A stretch of 64,000 nt of DNA from Phoronis australis. Taxonomy: Eukaryota; Phoronida; Phoronidae. The stretch covers positions 426,906 to 490,905 of the forward strand of contig NMRA01000265.1 in NCBI GenBank assembly GCA_002633005.1. Reading direction: 5' to 3'. Of the stretch, positions 11,063-22,081 are shown piece by piece. How positions within the stretch are numbered: position 1 is the first letter of the stretch; every line of letters starts with the position of its first letter. Under the pieces are notes generated by a model. It did not search any database. It was not told the DNA's origin and saw only the letters and a list, made by a program, of their open reading frames with translations. The translations under genes were made by a program, and so were the position numbers.

Positions 11063-13235
11063 GCCGTCTGCCATTTTGTGCTGGTATCGTTCATTCTATT
11101 TTGATCTCAATAAACCTGAGTGTTTCGTCCACAGTTGTTCGTTCTGCATAAACAATTGTGTATAGAAAATAAGTAGTGATTCTTTTAGAACATTGGTAAT
11201 TAACGCTTAATACAAGCACACAAAAGACACCATTACCAAAAAGTTATAGAAGCAGGAAGCAACAAAAAGTACAGTGAATACACGAGGAAAGCAGGAAATT
11301 GCAAGGTAATTGAGTCACAGAAGCAGAGAGGCTGGCTGCAATGAAAACATAATAAGTGACTCTACAATCATCAAATTTCACATAGGTTATAAGTGATACA
11401 AACCTTCCACATCTTACCTGATAGATTAAATGTAGTGCCATCAGACTGATTGAGTGAACGCTACTCCCTGCAACGTAAGGTTTTATAAGGTATGCCCGGT
11501 TGAAGTACTCATAATTTTGACACTTTAACAATACACACCTGGATGAATCCTAACCTGTATCATCCCAAATTTTGGGGCACTCCTGGGCCCTTACTAAGGC
11601 CAAAAAAGTATGATACTTACATTTCTAGAGAGGACAGGCAAGGGGCTATCAGATGCACAAAGAAAACAAAATAATTTTGGACCCCAAAAGGACCCATGGC
11701 TGGGTCACTTTGGTGGGTCACTATTACCTAATTAGCGGACCGATCACGCTGAAACTTGGGGGCTGACCAGTTGGAAGATTGGCCTTTCAAATAAAAACAG
11801 AAACTTTAAAATCGAAGGCAAAATTTTTTTTGACCAAAAAAAAGCTAAGCCTATATATCTTGGGTTTTTTGGAAGCCGAAAAATTTTTTGGCTCCAATTT
11901 CAAAAATTCGTTTCCAGATCGAGGTAGAATGCTGAGAAACTAAAGCCCACCATGTTTGAGTTCGATTGGATCATTAATTAGGTCACACGGCAAGATCAAA
12001 GTTGAAAAACGTCATTTTTTCACGCCTAAAAATTTTTTGACCCCGATTTCAAAACTTCTTTCATTGTTGGATAGCCCTTTACTTACTGACTCCAAAAACG
12101 GAAGTCGCCACTTCTGGTGAGCAGAGGATCAAAGTTGGTCTCTAGAAGTAATTTTAACAAGGGGAATACTATCATTTATCATAAGCGTTCGGTTCAAACC
12201 CGTGTGGCAGATTCTTTAACTTCAGGTCTACCAGGGTTTACCATAAATGTTTCCTTATCTTTATCCTCCAGATTCCCCCTAATATTTCCGTAACTTAAAT
12301 TTACACTTAAGGCTGTTTCAATATTTTCCTTATCGTATTTTAATAGATGTTTTGTATGCACTTGAAACAATACTATGTTACCCCTCCTTGCATTTGTTTT
12401 GCAAATTTCAAAACTTTAACTGAGTGCAAATAATACGCAATGCTCATCTGAAAGTGCGGGAAAGTCATCTTAAGTCCATATAAAATATCTGTTGTCCAAC
12501 GTTGCAGCCAGAGTAGAGTTTAAGTGTTAATGAAGGTCCCGGTTACCATTCCTCGATGGATGAAGTCCGTCGTCTCTGAAACCAAATAACATAAATATCC
12601 GGAAAAGTATAGAGATTAAGTCATATTAAAGTGGTCGCAGACAAGGAATAGTGTGCTGTAAATCTAAAATGGGGATGGTTTGACACTCAAAGATGTCCAA
12701 AAATCAACTGGTGCTGACCCATCACTACTGTACACCAATGTTTCAAGGAAGCGATAGATACTATGCAGACACGGTGCTGACCAAAACCCCTCAACACAGA
12801 AGGTGTGAGTGTATATGAAGGTTATATTTATTTGCACCTTGCACTAGTTTGAGTCCTTTGATGACTGTCTTGACTGAAGAGCTTAAAGCATTTACAAGAC
12901 ATCTGAAACCACACGTGACTTACATGGAGTGTCCCATGACTGAAAAAACATACCTTGACAAAAGTCTGCGCAGTCGCTGCCTGTCAAAACATGTGGTGTA
13001 GACAACGTAGAAACTCTTGTAGTCCATTATGGCCATCCTCCTCATCAGCGGCTCCAGAAACTCTTTATTGTATTTGCATGCCTTTTGAAATGTAAATAAA
13101 TATCACAGAATGTTTATGGGATAAGGATACAAGATCTAGCAAAATAACACCGTCAATTCACAAACTCACAAATTCATTCAATACCTCCAAAATAGATAAA
13201 ACCCATACGGCAATGACAGTTTTTAAAATTAGCAT
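11063..13235. other. Intergenic with a degenerate AAAATTTTTTG repeat
   Basis: No gene recognised. At about 11876-11915 and 12027-12065 two diverged blocks share AAAATTTTTTG, then CC and ATTTCAAAA and TTC, suggesting an old tandem duplication. The rest is unique and AT-rich. Confidence 0.4.
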
Positions 13236-13850
13236 AATGCCCCTTATACCACAATATTAGCCTCGAATGGCTAATACAACCGTGTAATAACCCATTTGGT
13301 TATCTTGCTAGTGAGATAACATTTTGGCGGGAACCGAGGCTGGTTTCGAACCAGGGCCTCAAGAGTTTCGGGTTGCTGAGTTTACCACTACACTACTCAG
13401 CGGCTGACGTCATCGAACATGAAAATAGAATACTTAAATAAGCACGCGCAACAATAGCATGTTCAGCAAAGGGCATTGTATCGATATTTATACGCTGTGA
13501 AAATAAGATGCATACTTTCCATAAAAACGATATTTTAATTCAGTGAAATTTTTCTCTCGTGTTCTCTCACTTGTAAATCACCAATCTCCAATTTGAATGC
13601 GGGTATCGTGTCATCAGGATCCTTTGACTTGAGCATTATACTCAGTTACTAGTGGTAACCTACTTTAGTAGACGATATTTTCCCAGTCGAAGCTTAGCGT
13701 GATCAAATGTGTAGTAATCTGTAATAGTTGCTAAACCTTAATTTGTAGATTCACTTTATTTCTATTTTGTTTAAATTTTCAATTGGTTTTTAGTAAAAGC
13801 ATTATTTGACAAAAACAGCTCGGCTTTTCCTGAAAGGTCACGACCTTCGA
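13236..13850 (-). repeat. Dispersed repeat with tRNA-like module, copy 1
   Basis: About 600 bp homologous, in inverted orientation, to 26519-27059. Shared blocks run from 'accacaatattagcctcgaatg' at the low end to 'agctcggctttt' at the high end. The tRNA-like module at 13330-13405 sits near one end. The unusual point is that most of the shared sequence lies upstream of the tRNA-like head, so this is either a SINE inserted in an older repeat copied with it, or a DNA element that captured a tRNA-like promoter. Confidence 0.75.
13330..13405 (-). repeat. tRNA-like Pol III module inside the repeat
   Basis: Read on the minus strand: A box TAGTGTAGTGG (13385-13395) and a perfect B box GGTTCGAAACC (13342-13352). 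Six of seven acceptor-stem positions pair (CGCTGAG with CTCGGTT), and the T-arm is CTGG/CCAG around TTCGAAA. The anticodon arm is not canonical, so it reads as a tRNA-derived internal promoter, not a tRNA gene. Confidence 0.7.
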
Positions 13851-14431
13851 CCCCGGGTGTCCTGTCCCGTAGGGGCAGGGGTGTCACCAATTACAACAAT
13901 TCCAGAAGTGAATTATTTAGTGTAAGCTGTATGGTGAAAACTGAAAGAAAACAATGAAGAGTGTCAGTATGCTGTACCATTTACAAGGCATAAAACCGCG
14001 CGAAAGAGGAAGATAAAACAAACCCCGCACAAGACAGACTAAGTCCAAAGAAATACAGGGGAGATAATTTCTAAAGAGACCGAGCTACACCAAAGGAATA
14101 TCTAGAAATATCTGGAGAACAGGTATTGCAAATACTGTAAGAATAATTCTGCGAATTCCCGAATCTAAATAAACAGCAATGAAAGTTAAATACTCTGAAA
14201 CTAATAGTGAAATGCATCACAACGACGCGTCTCGCAAAATCGGTAACAAACAATGGCAGATCGAAAGGACTGCAAATAAACCTACAGTACGGAAATTACG
14301 AGAACACTAAGACAAATACCGACAAGAACGGAAGGGAATGTGACTAAATAACGAACTACATACAACTATCCTCTGTAACAAGGCCAAATTCTTAGAATAA
14401 CTACGTAAATAACTTCAATAACTGTGCCGAG
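13851..14431. other. Intergenic, no gene recognised
   Basis: It begins with a short C/G-rich stretch (13845-13885) and continues as unique AT-rich sequence. No exon or RNA seen. Confidence 0.4.
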
Positions 14432-15063
14432 CATAGACCCTATTCACGCGGCGGCCATTAAGACCCAAAACGGGGCTCACTGCGATAAACAAAGCGAAAG
14501 TACACATTGCGTGAGTTAAATAGCCGGTCTTTCGAGTCCAACCTGGATATTAAATTTTAATGATGTGTCCACAATTAACCACAGAGACGTAGAAAATCAC
14601 ATTAGAGAACAAGAAAAGTTGTCTGATGAAAGGGTTCAATTTTTTTTCGGAAAACTAGGTTCGAAACATGAAAAGTAAATATGACCAAATTGCGGCGATA
14701 GTAGTGTTACGGATTAGGTATTATGCTGAATGCAGGGTTACGTTTTTTTCTTGTAAATTGTTGATCAAAATACTTTCTACGCGGACCAGGTCATCTGCTC
14801 GTATTGTTGACGAGTTGAAGACGTATTCGACAGTGGTGTCTGTCATGTGCAATTAGTCACATCTGGTTTAATTTGTTGATCAAATAACATCAAGTATAGC
14901 CTGATCCTATGCACTCACTGGGACTAACAGTTGATTTGTCATTGGTCTGAAAGAATAATTGATGTTATTAAATATATTTTTATTAAAATAAAAAACCAGG
15001 CTCGTAATTGAAAATAAAAATTATTTGACCATCAATGCTTTCTTGGTTGTAATAATTCTTACG
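14432..15063 (+). repeat. Dispersed repeat C, uninterrupted copy, running into the N gap
   Basis: Homologous in inverted orientation to 53803-54340 plus 56554-56600. In this copy the sequence that a 2.2-kb transposon splits in the other copy is continuous (CACTGCGATAAACAAAGCG near 14480-14498), so this is the empty site. A short peptide frame (SCKLLIK, then STR, RSSARI, DELK) is readable in both copies with mostly conservative changes, but no domain is recognised. The sequence GCATAGACCCTATTCACG at its low end recurs inverted at about 15797-15815, so the element may span the gap. Confidence 0.75.
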
Positions 15064-15439
15064 NNNNNNNNNNNNNNNNNNNNNNNNNNNNNNNNNNNNN
15101 NNNNNNNNNNNNNNNNNNNNNNNNNNNNNNNNNNNNNNNNNNNNNNNNNNNNNNNNNNNNNNNNNNNNNNNNNNNNNNNNNNNNNNNNNNNNNNNNNNNN
15201 NNNNNNNNNNNNNNNNNNNNNNNNNNNNNNNNNNNNNNNNNNNNNNNNNNNNNNNNNNNNNNNNNNNNNNNNNNNNNNNNNNNNNNNNNNNNNNNNNNNN
15301 NNNNNNNNNNNNNNNNNNNNNNNNNNNNNNNNNNNNNNNNNNNNNNNNNNNNNNNNNNNNNNNNNNNNNNNNNNNNNNNNNNNNNNNNNNNNNNNNNNNN
15401 NNNNNNNNNNNNNNNNNNNNNNNNNNNNNNNNNNNNNNN
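15064..15439. other. Assembly gap (376 N)
   Basis: Unsequenced; its right edge is a poly-G run at 15440-15452. Long frames drawn across it are artefacts. Confidence 1.
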
Positions 15440-15452
15440 GGGGGGGGGGGGG
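15440..15452. repeat. Poly-G run at the gap edge
   Basis: Thirteen G residues directly after the N run, a likely cause of the gap. Confidence 0.95.
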
Positions 15453-15916
15453 CATGCACAACCCCCTAAATCCGTAGTCATGAAAACACAGCCTGGCTGG
15501 TCCATTCTCCGGTCATTATTACTATGATATGCTTAACAGCTGACCGACATGCGACAAAATATGATCTAACTTTTCGAAAACATTTATAAATTTTACACGG
15601 ACATATTTTGCTTCGTCGCGGCAACGACCCAACGCTTCCGATTCTCAACGTCTTTAGAAATTGTGATGCAGACAGTTGCGTGTCCGTATTTTTTCTAGCC
15701 GTTCGCGGAACAACACGGTCAGAAACACAGAACTATGCCGATAAGCTAACAGAGCTATCGTAGCGAGCCTCGTTTTGGAATGCGCCTCCTGTCGGCGTGA
15801 ATAGGGTCTATGCGGCGTCCATAATGGCAATCTAAAAGGCGACATCTAACGACATACTTGAAAACTAGTCCAAGAAGGGAGAGAGAGGCAGAATGAGCCT
15901 ACGTGACACGACAGCG
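15453..15916. other. Intergenic; possible far end of repeat C
   Basis: It contains CGTGAATAGGGTCTATGC at about 15797-15814, the inverse of the start of repeat C at 14432. Otherwise no gene recognised. Confidence 0.4.
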
Positions 15917-16142
15917 GGCCTCTGACATAGAAAGTTAGTTACAAAGCCGAGGCGAGTCGAGAAATGTCGATTCATTGCAATGTTTCTCGTTTAGTATGTG
16001 GTATAAATGGATTATTACATGTTCTCAGTCGTTATCCCCCTTATTCAGAGCCCTCGTGGATTTTGTAGAATTATCACCCTCGGGGCTAACACCCCTCGGG
16101 CGATAATTCTCCAACATCCACTCGGGCTCTAGATAAGGGGGG
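15917..16142 (-). mobile_element. Long-hairpin element, copy 1
   Basis: The core is a near-perfect inverted repeat: arms 16036-16085 and 16092-16142 of about 50 nt around the 6-nt loop CTAACA. The arm includes AGAGCCC, GTGGAT and GAATTATC blocks. The flank 15917-16035 is also shared, inverted, with 26380-26509. No coding sequence. A foldback or MITE-type element, or a hairpin RNA source, would fit. Confidence 0.8.
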
Positions 16143-16822
16143 ACAACGACTTCGCCATGTAATAATCTGTAATTATTAAGTAGTGTCCATTGCTGAATAT
16201 TTTCCTTGAAGGAAACACAGACAATAAGAAAAGTTAAACACCACAAATGTGGTGAAGCGCAAGTGCTTGAGCATGCTGTAAAAGAAGCATAAAATGAAAA
16301 TCATTGTAGTGGCTTCAGCGAGGAATATGAGAAATGAACGTAGCATTGGGCTACTGCACGTTATGGGTACAAGAGGAACCCACACCCGATGAAGAAGTTA
16401 ATCAAAAGAAAGAGGTTTAGGCAAAGCCACGGCACACATTGAGGAAAACTATAGAGCTACCATTTCACAAACGAATTTACCTGACTGTCACCTGTAAAAT
16501 GAATAACTAATTACATATTATTAATAGCTAAATGCTGTATTAGCCAAAGGTCCCAGGAGGGCAACCTCTTTATATGGAAAGTGCTAACAAATAGACTACT
16601 TTTAATTACAACATGATTGAAGAATTTGAAAGAGCAAATTAAATTGGATTAAATAGCGGATTTTTCTGATTCTAGCTCAAGTATGGTACTGAATGTTTAT
16701 ATTGTACTGAAATTTCCATTTTAGTATTGGGACATTTTATCGAAGTGAACACAAAAACAGTGAAGCAGGAGACAAAATGATGATATTTTGTGGAACACCA
16801 CTTGATAGATACACTCATCTAC
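16143..16822. other. Intergenic, no gene recognised
   Basis: AT-rich unique sequence immediately 3' of the SGNH-type fragment on the minus strand; no continuation of that domain is visible here. Confidence 0.4.
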
Positions 16823-17047
16823 TTATTCATCCAGTTGTGGTAGAAGGGAAGACACAAATATTGGTCTATCAAACATTTCCCTGGTCTTGGCAATCCATGC
16901 TCCGTGATCCCATGCTGTCGCCATCGGGTGGTGTCTTTGGGCCACGTCATTTGTTCCCGCATGAAGCACTACCGCGTCATATCTTCCCGTGATGTCAGTC
17001 TCTGCAGCAATGAAAAGGTAATCCTTTTTAAGCAACTCAAGTGTCAT
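16823..17047 (-). pseudogene. SGNH/GDSL-type hydrolase fragment
   Basis: The 74-residue frame contains GRYDAVVLHAGTNDVAQ, with GTND at residues 31-34, followed by IFVSSLLPQLDE near the end. This matches block III (GxND) and the following strand of SGNH hydrolases, including the esterase domains found in some invertebrate retroelement proteins and in host proteins. Blocks I (GDS) and V (the catalytic Asp/His) are absent, and a stop follows LDE, so it is a fragment. CATTGCTGCAG at 17012-17002 is a good acceptor, so the real exon may start at 17001 with the ETDITGRYD part. No reverse transcriptase is seen nearby. A relic is likeliest; an exon of a split gene is possible. Confidence 0.5.
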
Positions 17048-17877
17048 GTGGTTTTTACTTCAATAATATTAATAAAATGGCAATAGCAATGATTAAAATA
17101 ATAACAGATATTATTAAAATAGAAATAGCACAAATAATATTTACACTTATACAATAGCCTGTAGCAAAGAAAAAATAATGAAACATTAAAATAATAAACT
17201 CAACAACAATGTTATTATTCACATACAACGACAAATTCAACAATAGTAATCACACACCGTGAACGGATTTTCAAACACTTCATAAATAAGGTGGTACTAA
17301 GGTGAGGTAATAAGTAAAGAAGAATTTTTATATATGACTTCATAAGCGTAAAAAGAACAAATTTAATTTTCTTCGGGAATTTTTTACACCGGCGTTTCTG
17401 ATTGGCTAGTCGAATTTTTAACAGGCAGCGCTTCACGCAAACAAACTGGCATGACTGGTGGACTGAAAAAAAGGTGGTCTGTTTTACAGACAAATCGGTG
17501 CTTAAAATTTATGTTCAGGAAATGTAAATCCCGGAAATTGTGATTACGCCTTTTTGGAGTGCAGCTTTCTACTATCGATGACTTTTGTTTACGGTACTGT
17601 CCTGTATTCATACAATATGAATAACACACCGGTTAAATGGGCTAGATATGTGTCTATTGGACATGTATGTACCTCAAGAAGGCGGAAAAATAGTTGCTAC
17701 GACGCCACTTGCATGACAAGGCTAAAAATCGTTCACAGTCCGCCATTTTTACGGTGTTGTAAAGCTAACCAATGACTGCTGAGGTTACACCAACCAATGC
17801 TAAAGCGCGTGCCTTTGCATGATACCTGCTTGCTGGCTAGGCACGTAGGGAACCAGCGAGGCTTTTGATCATTTCCA
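17048..17877. other. Intergenic, AT-rich
   Basis: It includes an extended ATA/TAA-rich tract at about 17070-17220. No gene recognised. Confidence 0.4.
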
Positions 17878-18029
17878 ATGGCGGATTTGGATTGGGGCCA
17901 AGGAGGCCATGCCCCCCTAAAATTCGCCCATATTAAATTTGGTAATTCGGGGTGTAAATGTCTGACGGGCAAATTCCTGGCTAATACTCTGCCCCGCCCC
18001 CAAACTCAAAATCCTGGATCCGCCCCTGC
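17878..18029 (+). repeat. Short TIR element, GGCGGAT type, copy 2
   Basis: Starts AATGGCGGATTTGG and ends GGATCCGCCCCTG, homologous to 899-1046 and 20395-20527. Non-coding. Confidence 0.75.
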
Positions 18030-18807
18030 TCTAGCTGCAGCATAGAACAGACATTACTTAGTACGTTTTGTCTGAGTAGACTTGAGTACATGAGGCCGAC
18101 ATTAATACAGTGATTAACTCGAACCAGTGTTCAGTCTATCGTCGCACCGAAAGCTACTAAACACCGGTCAGCGATAACCTGTGTCCGCCAATCCCCGGAG
18201 TAAACCGCGTGTTCATTATAAAATTTGCAAACTAAGCATATGCGTACCGACTAAGTACGTTTTATGATTAAAACGGATACAAAGACGAATATAGACGGCA
18301 GACCCATATTAAAACCGCAATTTCTTGTTTTTTTCATGCTTTCATTCACATCATGACTACAGTGCAATAACTGTTAGTTTTCCATAAGCTCATTCATTCA
18401 CACATTCCGATCAGAATACCAGTTTCCTATCTTAAGAGTGCAGTGCACTTCAGACCAGACAAGCAGCCATAAATGGGTGATACACCCTACATGTATGTCA
18501 CGGATTTGGATCATACTATGCGTTGCAGCTTACTTTCTTATGTTATATTACTAAAATGTAGTTTAAACGATTCCTACTCTGATAAGTAGTTCAAAAGTGA
18601 GGCACATCAGTTTTCGCTCAAAATCAGTGTCAAATTTGAACATGAAATCTCACTTTTGTGGAATTGTAAAAATTATAGAACCTACTGGACAGTGAAATAG
18701 TTTGTGATTAACTCATCCACGGTCTCAGTAATAATAATAATAAATAGAAGTTGGAAATATTTACTGAAATTTCTGAGGATAACGGGGTCAAAGAAGGAAA
18801 AACACAG
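18030..18807. other. Intergenic, no gene recognised
   Basis: Unique sequence with a short (TAA)n at about 18729-18743. Confidence 0.4.
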
Positions 18808-19220
18808 AAAACTGATGACAATTCTTTACCCACCATTGTGAACAACAATTTGTGGGAATAGCATTTCAAGCATTTTCATGACGATCCTTGGAAAGAACGC
18901 AAACTGAAATGCGACTATTGTAATGTCAGTTGAATTGAATACAATCAACCTTGTGTAGTACAAGAGAACGTCTGTGTACATTTGTATTTATCTGACAACG
19001 ATTCTTTACCCTGCAAAGTTTTCATGCATTTTTTATGACGATTCTTGGAAAGTGTGTAATCTGAAACGCGACTGTTGTAATGTCGGTTGAATTAAATGGA
19101 ACCGAATTTGCATGTATGTATCTGATAACCATTCTTTACTCTGTGCATTGAGAACAACAATGTCGAGGAATAGTTTTCCATGCATTTTTTCATGACTATT
19201 CCTGAAAAGAACGCAAACTG
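18808..19220. repeat. Three imperfect tandem copies (about 180, 130 and 100 bp)
   Basis: Copies start near 18808, 18990 and 19120 at a CTGAYRACNATTCTTTACYC block. They share CATGCATTTTTTYATGAC, a TTCTTGGAAAG-like block and CGACTRTTGTAATGTCRGTTGAATT. Internal deletions shorten the later copies. No coding frame is conserved. Confidence 0.7.
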
Positions 19221-20394
19221 ACACCCTTCAGCACTCAGTAACAGTAGCATAGAATATGCATTTGATAGATATTTTCAATCAACAGGAGATGTTTGTATGC
19301 ATTATAGATGACTTTTATTCGCCGTTATTATGGAAATAAGAAAGTACGTGATCTAGTTTTGAAATCAGGCACATTCTCGTGTCTCTCATTAATGTCGGGA
19401 AGGCAAAGAATTTTAGATCACGCATCCACGGGTATTTGTCCAGTTTATAAAACTTTTTCACGTCGGTGTTGCAGCCATCAACACAACACTTAATACTTCG
19501 TTAGCGTTGGAAGAACGAATAGAGTAATGCAACCGAGAAAAACTTGTTAAGAATAAGACAACAACAAATAACATGTGAAACTCCAGTGGCTCGAAAACGA
19601 GGCAGCAAATTTGCCTGACGAATATTTAAGGCATTGTGGGCAAATACGGCTAGATTCGAGTGTCGCTGTGTAATCCGGGACGCCTTATTGCCATAAACCG
19701 CAAGTAAATAGTGCTAACTGTATGTTTTTAATTCTACTAGTCATGTGTGCTTCGATCGTACAGTTAATAGCGGAAAGCGATCGAGAAACAATCCTAATAA
19801 ACTTCAGCACGTGCATTATACTCAAGTAAATAACCCAGGCATTAATCCTGAAGCTTACTGGAGTGATAGGCCTGCACTGACTTATTCAGTCCTGACAGTG
19901 GCGTTATTTTGAACTCGGGAGACGATTTGTGTGCGTTAAAATATTGCCCTTAGTTATCCGTAGGATTCACAAAGGAGTGTAGGTGATACTCAAGCATTAA
20001 ACTAAGGCCGTAAGTTATTTTTAGAAATGCCATTGCTTGAGAGAACGCTTGTTAGTTGTCCCGCCGGTTTTTGGATGTAGCGCAGCTTAGAAAACTCTTA
20101 AAAAGTTACTCAGCTACTTTGAAATTTGAGCACACGTCTTAGCCGAGTACAAAGATTTTATCGCTTACTTCTCTCCGAGTCAGTTCTAAATGTCGTCTTG
20201 TCTTTTACGCTGGCATTTTCCTCCGCGATAATTCTACGTTTCAAACATTCACTGACGACTTGCTATGCGAGGCTACCTAATTTTATAAGCACCTTCTTGT
20301 GATGGTCACGTGACACAACAACTCATTTCTCTGACTCCGGCAAGTGTGCAAAAAATCCCATTAATTGGTCCAGTTTCATAAAGTTTACGTAAGC
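19221..20394. other. Intergenic, no gene recognised
   Basis: Unique AT-rich sequence, no supported features. Confidence 0.4.
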
Positions 20395-20527
20395 AGTGGC
20401 GGATTAAGTGGGGGAGGGGGTAAGGGGGCCATGGCCCGGCTAAAATTCTCCCAGATTCCAATTGGCAGCTCGGGGGTGCAAATGTCTGCCCTGCCCCCCC
20501 GCTAACTCAAAATCTTGGATCCGCTCG
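20395..20527 (+). repeat. Short TIR element, GGCGGAT type, copy 3
   Basis: Starts CAGTGGCGGATTAAG and ends near GGATCCGCTCGAG; the interior aligns with copies 1 and 2. The right end is damaged or truncated where it meets the ACGCGT element. Confidence 0.75.
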
Positions 20528-20528
20528 A

Positions 20529-21745
20529 GTTCATAGTCCAATCTCGGGTGTGATTAAAAGAACGCGTAGATTAAGCACATTTCTACGCGCAAAAAAAGGT
20601 ACTCGTTTAAGAACCTTTGGCGCTTCATATCTTTGACGATCATCGTTCTGCTCTTATTCAATGCGTATATTTGCTTAATAAGCACGTAGTTTTACTTAGT
20701 CAACGCGTACTTTTAGTCAGTTCATATAGTCCAATCAGGCCCGTACTCTCAAATCTCAAATTGGCCATTTACGTGGTCAGTTGATAAGAATCTGCAACAT
20801 TCTTCAAAAGTTGCCTTGCACCCATATAGAAAGCATGGGGGATATTGGACAATATGATGTGATTAAAAGTAAACGCTAATTTAGTAAAACTACGCGTTGA
20901 TTAAGAACAGAAGGATGATTGTTTAAGAACTAAAAAACGTGTAGATGAAGCAAAGTAAGCGTAGACTAATATGCAGCGCCAAAGGGTTCTCAAAAGAGTA
21001 CCTTTTTGCGCGTAGAAATCTGCCTAATCTACATGTACTTTTGCTTAACCTACGTGTACTTCTGCTTAATCTACGTATACTTTTGTTATTCTACGCGTAT
21101 TTTTACTTCTTAAACGATCATCGTTCTGCTCTTAATCAATTAATTTGAGAGCACGGGGTGATTGGACTATATGAATAAATTAAAAGTACTCGCAGATTAA
21201 GCAAAAGTACATTTAGATTAGTCAGATTTCTACGCGCATAAAAGTACACGTTTAAGAACTCTTTGGTGCTTCATAGATTAAACAAAAGTACGCGTAGATT
21301 AAACAAAAGTACGCGTAGATTAAGCTCATTACTATGCGCAGAATGGTATTCGTTTAAGAACCCTTTTATGACGTGCCAAAGGAATCGTAAACGAGTACCA
21401 TTCTGCGCGTAGAAATGTGCTTAAGCAACGTGTTCTTGTGCTTAATCTTCGCGTCCAATTACGCCATGCTCTCAAATTAATTGATTAAGAGCAGAACGAT
21501 GATCGTTTAAGAACTACAAGTACGCGTAGATTAAGCAAAAGTACACATAGATTAAGCAAAAGTACACATAGATTAAGCAAAAGTACGCGTAGATTAAGCA
21601 AAAATACGAGTAGATTAAGCAAAAGTACGCGTAGATTAAGCACATTTCAACATGCAGGAAGGTAATCGTTAAAATACCTTTCATACAAAATGGCGCGTTG
21701 AATAAAAGCAGAACAATGATCGTTTAAAGTCCAAGAAGCACACGT
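20529..21745. mobile_element. Cluster of inverted-repeat elements with a 21-bp ACGCGT minisatellite
   Basis: The same modules recur in both orientations: TACGCGTAGATTAAGCAAAA (period 21 bp, about six consecutive units at 21520-21643), GGCGCTTCAT, CGTTTAAGAAC and a GAACGATGATCGTT palindrome. Outer sequence such as 'agtccaat' with 'attggactatatgaa' appears inverted around sub-blocks (20540 and 20730; 21160 and 21450), so several nested foldback-like units are likely. Related copies are at 24787-24895 and 59770-60275. Frames such as the Leu-rich one at 20945-21148 only translate the repeat. Confidence 0.75.
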
Positions 21746-21869
21746 TGTTAACTCTTATTACATGGTTAGAGGATGTTATAAGGATCCAAGAAGTATCCAC
21801 CCCATAAGTAATACACAATCCGTAATCGAATAAAGTTTAAATAAACGCGCCACTCACGATTCGGGCCCG

Positions 21870-21920
21870 AAGAACATACCCGGCGCCATTTTGAACTTAC
21901 AGCGAACCCGGAAGTACAAT
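21870..21920. promoter_or_regulatory. Possible promoter: YY1-like and ETS-like sites
   Basis: GGCGCCATTTTGAA followed within about 15 bp by ACCCGGAAGT, a common pairing in TATA-less animal promoters. No dependable gene was found on either side, so this rests on motif content only. Confidence 0.3.
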
Positions 21921-21941
21921 TCATTCAGGAGTCCAGGTGTG

Positions 21942-22081
21942 CGTTCCGTAACGCTATGACCCACGCTAGGACCTAGCTAAAATCTAACCAAAGTAACGTG
22001 ATCTCATTTGAAATACACAGCAATATATCACGTAATCTCGCGAAGTCTTGCTTTATAGCGAGGTCCTAGCGTTACTGAACG
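21942..22081. mobile_element. ~140-bp MITE with 19-bp terminal repeats
   Basis: The left end GTTCCGTAACGCTATGACC and the inverse of the right end, GTTCAGTAACGCTAGGACC, match at 17 of 19 positions, with one more paired base outside. The interior is AT-rich and non-coding. No target duplication is evident. Confidence 0.7.

Noticed and set aside
14983-15505. Long open frames of about 146-158 codons on both strands
   Set aside because: They are almost entirely the 376-N gap translated as X; only a few real residues lie at the edges.
20945-21148. Leucine-repeat protein (LLLNLRVLLLNLR)
   Set aside because: A direct translation of the ACGCGT minisatellite.
21520-21643. CRISPR-like array of 21-bp repeats
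   Set aside because: Units are directly contiguous with no unique spacers, occur in both orientations, and the context is eukaryotic.
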